Origin: Halichondria panicea
Taxonomy: Eukaryota; Porifera; Demospongiae; Suberitida; Halichondriidae
Assembly: GCF_963675165.1 (NCBI RefSeq)
Contig: NC_087387.1
Span: forward strand, 4,552,990-4,616,989
Length of the DNA: 64,000 bases
Direction: 5' to 3'
In this document: positions 1 to 10,400 of the stretch, piece after piece
How the letters are laid out: every line of letters starts with the position of its first letter
Position numbering within the stretch: the first letter of the stretch is position 1
Made by a program: the position numbers and the translations under genes
Notes under the pieces: model-generated
What the model was told of the DNA's origin: nothing
Seen by the model: the letters and a program-made list of their open reading frames with translations, nothing else
Databases searched by the model: none

Positions 1-112
1 CAAACAATAACCAACTAAGAAACGTACTAGTCTTTCACATACAAATACAGCACTATTGCATCCAGGTAAGCAGACTCAGAATTACACAAAACGACAGACA
101 GACATAGCCTCG

Positions 113-226
113 TTCCCAGGCCTTACTTTTTCTTGCTGTTGTCACTGTTCATCCATAAACACATAGTGAAGCAGCAAAGAATAAAATGGGCGTACAGTTA
201 AGAAAAAGTAAGGCCTGGTTTGGGAA
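113..226. repeat. Inverted-repeat (MITE-like) element, copy 1
   Basis: A 22-base arm at 113-134 is repeated in inverted orientation at 200-226, with a short insertion. The outer flank, read on the minus strand, matches the element at 690-846 (CGCGAYTTCCC, then a pyrimidine-rich stretch), so both belong to one family in opposite orientation. No transposase is visible. Non-autonomous origin is inferred. Confidence 0.6.
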
Positions 227-960
227 ATCGCGTGATCCACAAGGATTTTTATGAACGTGGGCGATATGTAGCCCACAATCGTGACGTAAGGTATTCTCCC
301 ACGCATTCAGAGTAAGACTGTACTGTACTATACTGCACTGAGACAACCACCAAGCTGTGCTGCAAGTCAGATCAGAGAACCAGCGTGGCCAGCTCTGGTG
401 GCAGTAGCTACCTGCTATATGATAATGATGACTAAGCTATTCTACTATAGCATGTAGAAAGACACAAGAAAAGGTAATAGTCTGATAGAATCTAAACACA
501 CAATCTAGATCATCTAGCTAAGCCTAAGGTATAGCTAGCTATAGTGCTTGCAAACTTCCAGTTCCAAGTCCATGTCCAGCTTGCTGCAGGCAAAGTTTTA
601 TTAGTCGTAGACCTCTGCGTGGGCAGTCCAACATCTCTAGCTCAGTATGCCCACGCTCATTTTCACCCTTCTACCACCCTTCTACCCTCACGCGACTTCC
701 CGATACAGGCTCTCCTTTTTCCTAACTCTACGTCTATTTCTTCTTTATTCCTCCAATTAATACCGTATTTTATCTCATTGAACGAATAATACAGTATTTT
801 ATCTTATTGAACGATTGTGATAAAGAACAGAAAAAGGAGAGCCTGTGTAGAGGCTAAGACAGACAGACAAAATGACCTGCCACTGCTGTAACCCGATTTG
901 TGCCTCGGCCTCGTGTTAATTTCTTAAGTTTATGTTTACTGAATTTCTCCCCACATGTAG
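227..960. other. Region upstream of the first recognised exon
   Basis: Apart from the element at 690-846 I see no convincing exon here. The N-lobe of the kinase that follows (glycine loop and VAIK-type lysine) is not found in this stretch, so those exons probably lie before the window. The polypyrimidine and AG at 959-960 form the acceptor of the first visible exon. Confidence 0.4.
690..846. repeat. Inverted-repeat (MITE-like) element, copy 2
   Basis: A 16-base terminal inverted repeat, ACAGGCTCTCCTTTTT at 705-720, has an exact reverse complement at 831-846. The interior contains a short direct duplication around ATACCGTATTTTAT and ATACAGTATTTTAT. The left half matches the minus strand of the 113-226 element. 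A short open frame across it is a by-product of the element and not a gene. Confidence 0.6.
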
Positions 961-2942
961 GTTGAGAAATGGGTGAATGATTTTGTGGAGGAGTGCAAGC
1001 TGATGAGCCAGCTCCGTCACCCTAACATAGTACAGTTCCTGGGGGTATGCTATCTCCCTGAAGCCCAACTTCCCGTTCTACTGATGGAAAAGTTACAAAC
1101 CAGCCTCGACAGACTTCTAGAAACCAACCCCAACCTTCCAACCGACCTCAAAGTACACCTTCTGACAGGGACAGGCCAAGGAGTAGTTTTTTTGCACAGC
1201 CATACTCCACCTATTGCGCATCGAGATCTGTCTGCCAAAAACATTCTAGTCGATAATGGCTTCACTGCCAAGATAGCGGACATGGGTGTTTCTAGAATCG
1301 TGAATATTCGGCCTGGCCGGCTAGCTGCCACGATGACTCAAATGCCAGGCACTGGTGTGTACATGCCACCAGAAGTAGCTCAAGAGGAAGGGGTAACACG
1401 ATACAACACTGCTATAGACATCTTCTCCTTTGGTGTAGTATCTCTGTTCACAATGACGCAAACCTTCCCAAAAGATGTCAAACCTGCAACATACTATGAT
1501 CTAGTTACAAGGAAGATAGTTGGCCGATCAGAAATCGAACGCCGTGAAGATTACATTGTGCCAATGAAAGTAGCTCTTGGTGAGACCCACCCCCTAGTCC
1601 TGTTGACCCTTAATTGTCTGCAGTACCGTCCTGAAGATCGACCAACTGCTTTAACAGTGTTGGAACAATTGGTGGAGGTTGCAACAACCCTCCCTCAAAA
1701 CTGCACCCTGACTAAGTTGGAGCTGATTCAACAGGTCGAAAGTAAAGACAATGAGGTCAATAGATTGCAGGCTGAAAATGAAACTCTTCAAGCTGATAAT
1801 CGAGAGCTAATTCACAGACTGGAACAACAGACCACGGAGTTGGAAGCTCAACGTAAGGAAATTGATCGTCTTTTCAGATTAGTGAAGTCTACACAGCCTC
1901 TGGAACAGGGACAGAGAAAAGTGACTGTGGCTCAGCTGAAGGTGAGGCTCATGCAGTGAAATAATTCTAGTATTGATATTACTCAACTTCACACAGTATT
2001 TTTTATAGCTAACTGAATCCCTGTAATTTTCCACAGCCCCAGCCGCGACTAATGGTTCCATCTTCTATCACCTTCAAATGGAAGAGCTGCAAGGACAGGC
2101 CAAACAAAGTAAGAGTGTTCGATCAGCCTGTGGCAATTAATGGGAAATTGTACATGAGAGGTGAGAGTAGCTGGACTGACACTGTGCTAGTGTACACACC
2201 AGATCAGGATCACTGGGATCGCGGACTGCCACCTCCTCCTGTGAAGTACTTCGCTATAGCAACACTTAGGGGTCGACTTCTAGTCGTGGGAGGTGAGAAC
2301 AAATCTACTGAAGAGAAAACGGATACCATCCTAACCTTCAATGAAAGCTCTCAACAATGGGACCAGTCACTTCCCCACATGCCAAAAGCATTAACTTCAC
2401 CAGCTGTTGTTGGATATCAGGACCATCTGATTGTTATCGGTGGACAAGTGGACTCATATCGCACAGAGATAGCTGATGTGAACATTTTAGACACCATCAG
2501 TAACAAATGGATCGCAGCCGAACCACTTCCCAGCACAGATGGATGCAAAACTTGCCTAATTGGAGACACACTGTATCTTGTTGGTCAAGACGCTAAAGAA
2601 GTTTTTCAAGCTTATGTACCCTCCCTGATATCACAAGCCAGTTCTAATGTATGGGAATCTGTCGCAAGCGTGCCATTCTATCGTTCGTCTCCCGTCGCCA
2701 TCAGCAACACCCTCTTGACTGTGGGGGGTACAGATATGCTAGGAGGCAGCGCTAAATCGGACATTCAGCTGTACGACCCCACTAAAAACCAGTGGAAAAA
2801 ACATGATGACAATCTTCCCCTGAAAGTATACGACTGCCTTTGCGTTGAACTATCCCACAAACTATACATGCTTGGTGGTAAATCTAGAGGATCGAATACA
2901 CCCAGATCTGTGTATACGTCAATCCTATCCATTAGCACTTAG
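961..2942 (+). CDS. Protein kinase-kelch fusion protein, 3' part (5' end missing)
   Basis: Two exons are visible, 961-1941 and 2037-2942, joined in phase 0 by a 95-bp GT-AG intron; the stop is at 2940-2942. The first gives a kinase domain from helix C onward: RHPNIVQFLGV, the catalytic loop HRDLSAKNIL at about 1219, then DMG where DFG is usual, and PPE for APE. The HRDLS form suggests a TKL or tyrosine-kinase-like member. A leucine- and glutamine-rich coiled coil follows the kinase at about 1730-1900. The second exon encodes about five kelch repeats (VVGG, VIGG, TVGG and MLGG strands), predicted to fold as a beta-propeller for protein binding. The ATP-binding lobe must lie upstream, so this is a partial gene of 628 visible residues. 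The substrate is unknown. Activity is plausible because HRD and the metal Asp are intact. Confidence 0.85.
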
Positions 2943-3657
2943 CCATATTTCTTAGCACGCAACTCTCTTTTTTTTTATGAACAGTATATAAGTTAGTGTG
3001 TTCCCTTTAAATTATCTTGGGCATAATTATATAATTATGCATGCATGCATGTGTCGAGGGCTACTTGTAGTTGATAGTTGATATACTTGATAGTTCAACA
3101 GCATGCATGTATATAGTTCGCAGTTGTTATAGTTGGTAGTTCGCAGTTCGCAGTTGGCGGCTACAGCTTGAATTTTTGCAATTTAGGTCTATACACATTA
3201 TTATCAGGCATCTATAATATTGACTCTATAGCTATTATCTTGTTTACACTTTTTCACTGCTTGCATGGTATATAGACCTTGTGATCTACCTATAGCTGTT
3301 GCAAAGTGTAGCAGTCTCTCTATAATAATATATAGTTACTATTACATTTTGATTCAAAATTGTGGCTGTTTTCGCATTGCGAGACGTTGATATTTACTAT
3401 TTTGTTATTCCTCCCTTTGTCGCCAAATAGCCAACACCTCCAACCCTATCAGTTAAGGTATCTAGACTAATAGAAGAAGTGCTGTCTAATGAAGAAATCA
3501 GAGATCTAGATCTACCACTGATTGTGCAATGCTTTCCTGTTTGGTAGATCTAACTTCCTGTTTTTCTGATGGACTGGCAGAGGGGTGTGCCTTTGGTTTA
3601 CCTAAATTACAGAATGGTTGATCATGACATGACATGGTATACATAGAACTAGGAAAG
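2943..3657. other. Intergenic region, kinase-kelch to lipase
   Basis: AT-rich. It holds short direct repeats of the type AGTTGATAGTT and AGTTCGCAGTT at about 3068-3165. There is also a palindromic pair of AGATCTA/TAGATCT blocks at about 3500-3550 that would lie in the lipase promoter. No ORF of note. Confidence 0.4.
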
Positions 3658-6508
3658 ATGAATATGCCTGGCTCTAGTGTGGTGATTATATTGTGTATGT
3701 TGGTGAGTCTAACAGTGTCTCATCCACTGTCATATGGAGAGGATCCTGAGGTCAACTATGATGCTGTGAGTTGTGAGTTGAATAAGTTGTGAACTGAACA
3801 CTGCGCGGCTCTATGCAATGTATGTTGAGTGTTGCTAAGATTGTACAGTAAGACATAAACATAGTAGTACAGTAGACACATTAATTATCCTTTAATTGCA
3901 CATTTCGGATTGATTCTGAGTTTGTTGCTATAATGCGGTCGCTCGCGTACCATGTACACATTTCATCAAATTTCCTGTAGCCGGATAGTTTCAAACAACT
4001 ATATCTATAGATGTACATTTTGCTTATTAATAAGCAGTACGTACGTATATTAAGTAATACCATTGGAGATTATCATTTTCTATAATTATAGTCTCTCAAT
4101 GTGTCCCTGCATGCAGATGGAGTTGATCTCCTCTAAGGGCTACCCTGCTGAGGCTCACACAGTGATCACTGAAGATGGGTACGTGCTTGTGATGCATAGG
4201 ATACCGGGACCCAGGGGGACGCTGCAACAAGACAAGAGTGAGTGGTGTGTCAGTGTATTCCGACTCGAGCGTGAGTGTGTTTGTGTGTGTGTGAGTGTAA
4301 TTATGTGCGGAGGTTGTGTGAAAGGTTTGCATGTGTATAATGGTGTACTGTGTGCATTGTTAAAGTACACATGCATGTGATGCTATACTAGAATAAGATA
4401 TTATTGTACACACACAATCGAGTAACCTCGTGAACCTACATGCATCAATGCATTGTGTAGTACAACAGTTGAAATCTTAACATCATTACTTTTCCCATAT
4501 AGAGCGTTCAGTATTCTTCTTGCAACACGGTGTTCTCTGCTCGAGCACCAACTGGCTTACCAACCTGGCCAATGAGAGTCTGGCCTATCTCCTTGCCGAC
4601 GCTGGATTCGATGTCTGGATGGGTAACACACGTGGGAACACTTATTCTAAGAATCACACTTCACTAAAACCAACGCAAAAGGAATTCTGGGATTTCACGT
4701 ACGCATAGCCAAATTAGCCTATATAGTTTCGTTCCTATCCCTATAGACCAAATTCGATAGGCAAACAATAATTCGGAACCTATATAATAGCTAGACAAAT
4801 CTACCCAAATCTATCCTTTAATTAATACATTGTAATATGCCTCTGATTGCCTATAAGTGAACATTAAGTAATTGCAATATAGATTTGGTGTGTACTGACT
4901 AAATTCCGGTCCTTTATTCAGATTTGACGAACATTCAACTAAAGACCTCCCCGCCATGATAAACTATGTCCTGGACACGAGTCAACAATCAGACTTGTTC
5001 TATGTGGGTCACTCTCAAGGCACTATCATGGGGTTTGCAGGGTTCACCATCAACCAGACACTTGCCAAACAAATAAAGGCTTTCTTTGCACTAGCTCCAG
5101 TCACAACTGTCAAACATATTGAAGGGATTTTACAACCTCTTTCTAACATCTATGACATTATCTACGTGAGTTGAATATATGCATGTGTATACCACTACAC
5201 AAAAATATTTTCAATTTTATTGTGTAACCTTAATATAATTATTCTGAGTAGCCGCAAACATTTTTTGGGGATGTATATATTCAGTCCTGATTTCAAAGCA
5301 TTCACGATGTAGCTACAGTTTACACTCCATCCCCTACTCAGGTACTAGAGTTCGTAACTGACGGAGAGTTTCTACCAACCAGTAAGTTGGTCAAGTATCT
5401 CAGTGAGTTGGTGTGTACTCCACAGCTGAGACTGGTGGACGGACTGTGTGAGGATATACTGTTCCTGTTGTGTGGCTTTGACCCAAACAGCAAAAACTTC
5501 AATCAGGTGTGCTGTGTACGGGGAGTGTGTAGACAAGAGGATTGTATTTAATGGTGACTTTTGTATGCTGGTGAACAGTTATATATAAGTACGCTGTGAG
5601 TGTGTGTGGGGGGGAAGAGAGGGAGAGGTAAGCTGTAAGTTCAGGATGAATAAATTATGTTTCTTACTCCTTCAATGTGTGCGTGCTCCTGATATTTATT
5701 GCCGGTGCACCACACTCAATGCACAGACTCGTCTCCCCGTGTACTATTCTCACACTCCTGCTGGCACCTCTGTCAAGAACATCCTCCACTATGCTCAGGC
5801 GAGGCAATAGACTGACTTTACATGCAATTATAAGACTTATAGTGCATGTGTGTGGGCCAGGAGGAGTGTTTAATGCATTTAGTGTGTTCTTGGAGTAATT
5901 GTTGCTAACGTACCTCATTTACAGGAAGTGAAGTCAGGCCTGTTTAGTATGTACAAGTACCGCACTGAAATTGAGAATGTCAAGCACTATGGAAGAGTGA
6001 GTGGTGATCTTAAGATTGCAGTGTGCATGGCACTAAACTGATCCAAATGCAAGCAATTAATGGATTTGGCTATAATTATTGTCTTGCAATACATTTACTT
6101 ACACACTCATCCTCCCACACATTCACTATATCCTCCCATCTCTCACACCCTCACTATCCTCCCTACACCCACACAGCCCACCCCTCCCTCGTACAACTTG
6201 ACAGAGCTGAACGTCCCTACTGCTCTGTTCACTGGCGGCCATGACTGGTTGGCTGACCCCACTGACGTCAATGCCTCTATACCAGTACTCAACACAACAG
6301 GTGGGTATAGCAACTACAAGATTTGATAGGAGTCTTTTTGCCCTTGAATTGCATACTAACAAAACTGGATTAACAAGAACTGGCACTAGGTCTTTTAAAT
6401 ACCAATAGAGGCTATCCTTTTAGGTTTTGCAATCATATCGTAAAGAGAGACGTCAGTTCAACTGGTATCACTTACATGTATAGATGTACGGCCCCATAGA
6501 TACCCCCC

Positions 6509-6548
<40 letters not shown>

Positions 6549-6677
6549 GGTCACGTTTTCTACCGTAAGCACATTGCTCACTACGATCACCTTGACTTTA
6601 TTTGGGGACTGGACGCACCATCACTAGTGTACAGTGACATCATCACTATGGCGAAACAACTCCTGCTAAGAGTTTGA
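3658..6677 (+). CDS. Lysosomal/gastric acid lipase family protein
   Basis: The family comprises alpha/beta hydrolases that cleave cholesteryl esters and triacylglycerols in lysosomes or extracellularly. Nine exons give 409 residues (human LIPA has about 399): 3658-3765, 4117-4237, 4503-4698, 4922-5165, 5342-5506, 5727-5798, 5925-5996, 6177-6300, 6550-6677; all phases agree. The start lies in a signal-peptide exon ([14 protein letters not shown]). Family landmarks in order: [42 protein letters not shown], nucleophile elbow GHSQG (exon 4), SHTPAGTSV (exon 6), GGHDWLAD with the acid Asp (exon 8), YDHLDFIWG with the catalytic His (exon 9). The triad Ser-Asp-His is therefore intact. Intron 6 has a GC donor (CAG/GCGAGG); reading through it would stop after three codons. 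Exons 8 and 9 follow CA-rich acceptors. Confidence 0.93.
6500..6549. repeat. (C)n(CA)n microsatellite abutting lipase exon 9
   Basis: About ten C followed by about fourteen CA units, then ATATACACAG. The terminal CACAG is the acceptor of the last lipase exon, so the microsatellite replaces the polypyrimidine tract. Confidence 0.85.
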
Positions 6678-7410
6678 CATGCTGTTTTTTAACCTAATTT
6701 GTGTGCATGTATGTGCTTTTTTACTATGCGTGTGTGTATGTGTGCAATCACCATTGTGGTCATTTCAGCTACAATTATTTTCCAGTGAAATTATGTATTC
6801 ATACCGCCATGCATGTTCTGTATTCAATTTGAGCAAACAGAATAATCAATGCTAAATGCAGAACAGCTGCATGGTGTTACATAAGCGTCTATATATGGAG
6901 AGTGACGCACAGGCATCTTGTCTGGCTTCATCACTGTACGAATACCCCATATGTAGAGACGGGAAAAAGTATAATTCGCCAAGGTGTACCTTATACAAAA
7001 AATTTCAGCTTCCATGCTTTTAAATGGAGATGGTTTCCCACTAGAATCAAATGAATGATGATCGATTAACTGGTGTATGTATTTAGTAGTTGCCAATGGT
7101 TCAATAAAGTGGTCACATGTACAATAGCACGCATTCCGGACACACTGTGTCCCCAGTAGTCCAGTATACCTGCTGTCTCAAAGGCAACGACCTATATAAA
7201 AACAATACCAGTTTTCATTCTAAATACTAGCAACATTACATTATTATTTTGCACCCTCAAGCGGATAAGTAATATTAAGGTTGAAATTAAGCCAATGTCT
7301 TCCATAATTTTATCTCTTCAACAAAAACAATTCTAAATACTTCGTGGCAAAAATGAGACTCGCACAAAAGTCAGCAAAACAACATAGCTATAGATGCTAC
7401 GTATATTCAT
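6678..7410. other. Convergent 3' intergenic region, lipase / iPLA2
   Basis: The lipase and iPLA2 genes end tail to tail here, 733 bp apart. The AT-rich sequence presumably contains both 3' UTRs. Short frames are present but none has codon character or family resemblance. Confidence 0.5.
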
Positions 7411-10400
7411 TCAATGGATCAGAGAGTCAAGTGCAGATTGTTCTAATAGCTCAATTAAATTGTCCATCTGTTTTTTCTGAGTTGCCAAATAGACTCGTGT
7501 CTTGTAGAGCATCTTGAGTAGTTTTGTCTCATCTTTTTGGCCAGAGTCAACGGCATCGTCTAGTTGTGGGTTGAACCTGAAGTAACTGATACCCTGCTCC
7601 TCACAACGACTCCGACAGTTCTCATCAGCACCTTTGTTGAGAAGCTATAACAACAAAACAAGCATAAATGTTAGTAATAAAACGCACATGCCTGCAGTTG
7701 CTCATATACGATGGGCACTGAATCTACACAATAAAGCTATATATACCGTACGTGTCCATGGGCCATGCATGGACACGGTATATATATATAGCTACTGTAT
7801 TATTAATTTAATTTACCAGAACGATAGTTTTTGGCAATAATTATTTAAATATTTCGTTATTCGTACAGCTCATGCAGGATAGTGACGTTAATTGACCTAT
7901 TGTGGTTTGTAATTTTTGTATAATCAATACGGAAATTTCCAAAATAACCCGCTATAAGTTCCTACTCAAGTAATATGAACAATACTGTAAAAACATAGCA
8001 TTTTTACCGCTGATCCGACAACATCAAAGAAGTTCATCCATGTCCTTGGATTGAGAGTACTCTTTTGGACATTGATTTTCCCAATTTCTTTAGGAGGATT
8101 AGTCCCTGAGCCAATAGACAGTACAAAGGATATTGGCAACTTCTGACCCTTCTCCCGAAAATGGCGTTGGATTTCAGTGAGAGCTTCGGAGGAAGGGTTG
8201 TTAGCCAGGAGTCCACCATCAATGTAATTTTCAAATTCAGTGAAATAGAACGGAGCAGCTGACGTGTACCGAGCAACCTTCCATACAAGTTCTGCAAGTA
8301 CGTGTGTATTAATATTAATCAAGTTCATGCAGTGATACAATTACGTTAAACCAGTATATATACAGAGTTATTACAATACCTTTACTGTAGTCGTTGTCAA
8401 AGCAGTTATTGAAGAAGTGGAGTTTTAAATCAGTCTCACTTTTCTGAACAGCGGGAATCAAAACACTACAGTCGGGAAAAAAATAATGTCGTGATACATG
8501 TAATTCAACAATGCACACACACACACACATGCATGTATAATATTACAGTGTTTCTTATTTGAATTCTCTGCAAGCGAAAGAATGGTGCGCATATACATGC
8601 ATCAACTGCACATGCAGTAAATCACATGAGAATAATTAACACATGCATGCATGCAGAAGGGTTTGCATACTTAGAGTCATACCATGCATATGAAGCAAGT
8701 AAAGTACGCGCACATGCACCATGCAGTGGCAGATCCAGACAGGTTTCATGGGTTCCATGGAACCTCCCCACAAGAACACACTGTGATGGAGCTCAACTGA
8801 CTAGCTAGCTGTACTATATATTTAACTACAACACGTACTGCAATAATGTCATGCAATCAGAATTAATATGTGGGCAGGGCCATTTTGATGCGCATGCTGA
8901 CTGCATGCTGAGGAAGAGTGATGACCTTTTTTAGGTGAAATTCACAAGAATCAGTGCCTGCAAGACCAGATCTACAACCCCTGACACTTTTGGACCCCTC
9001 TCAAAATTCCTGGATCCGCCACTGCATGTGCACCATGTATACAGTAGACTCTCGCTATCCCGGCTCTCTGAAGTACGACCACCTCGATATACTGGCCATT
9101 TGGCTTGGTACGGAATGCTAGCTATATGTTTACTGCACAAAACTCACCCTGAAGTACGGCCACTCGCTATTCCGTTTACCGGCCAGTGCTGGCTGTCCCA
9201 AACAATGTTTTCAATGTAATTTTTGTTTGCCTAACCGTTATAAAAGCGATTTTTTTATACGTATAATTATTACGGCCGGATATGACGTTTTGGGTGTGGT
9301 TTAGCAAATAAAATTGGATTATACTTAAATAGAGAACAGAATGATTCATTATCCTTCATTAACCTCGAGACAAGAACCGCAAAAGTAATCATTATAGATT
9401 CGAGGTAAGGTCGTTTTTAAGCCGCGGCTATTTCCTGAGCTACAGCCAACTCGCTATTCCGGCCAAGCTGCATGGTCCCAAGGGTGACTGGATTAACGAG
9501 AGTCTACTGTATATATAACTGTATAATAACCATACAAATACCTGTGTCACCCGTCAATCGCATACAAAAAGAGAGCTAGCGCGTGCGCCTAGCTTGTATT
9601 CTTACATGATTATATAGGTCTAGCCAGTATATACGAACACTACCGTACAGCTATAAGTACAAATATCGGATGTTATATATCAATCAAATACACTCACGAT
9701 ACGTACCGTGGTTTTTCCACATCATTTAGCCTGACTTTATCTCCCAACCACTGCTTTACGACAGACTCCAACTCTTTAGTGTTGCCTTTCCCAAAGAACC
9801 CGAGTAGTCCATCTGTACTACTCCCGAAAATGTCGTCTTTCTTCTGCCAATAATTGTTACGAATTTCCAAAAGGGACTTGTAACTGGGACCTATATACAG
9901 TCAGTATTATTATAATTATACACTTACAGGTAGAAAAATTGAGTCATGATCATGTAGAATGCTAATCAAAATTAGCTACCAAAACACGTAAGTCTACTGT
10001 ATTAGTTTATGACAGGAGTAGACAACATTGGGAGAATTGTATACTGTAGATTCAAACCGAAGACATAACTTATACCGAACAACAGTGCCGGTATATATAC
10101 TTAAGTAGATTCTATTTACCTGACATCCCATAGGTCAGAGCTAGCGCAATGATGCCACCTGTTGATGTGCCAACTATCCAATCGAATAGCTCCGTCACAC
10201 ACTTTCCCGTACGTCGCTCAATCTCTTGCAAGATGCACATCTGAACCAGACCTCGAATTCCTCCTCCATCCAAACACAAAATTCTGCTGCCGCAAACTTT
10301 TCGATACTTCCCTTGATCTTTGAGGAGCTGTACAGCCTTCATTGCATCCTCTGGGGTTGGTGTGTCAATCTTGAGTATGGCATTTACTTCATCTTCCATT

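Noticed and set aside
544-789. 81-codon plus-strand frame before the kinase exon
   Set aside because: It runs through an inverted-repeat element and shows no kinase N-lobe features, so I do not use it as the missing first exon.
8724-9024. Clean 8-bp target duplication for the hAT-like element
   Set aside because: GCACCATG occurs on both sides but is offset by 5 bp on the right, so I report it without claiming an exact duplication.
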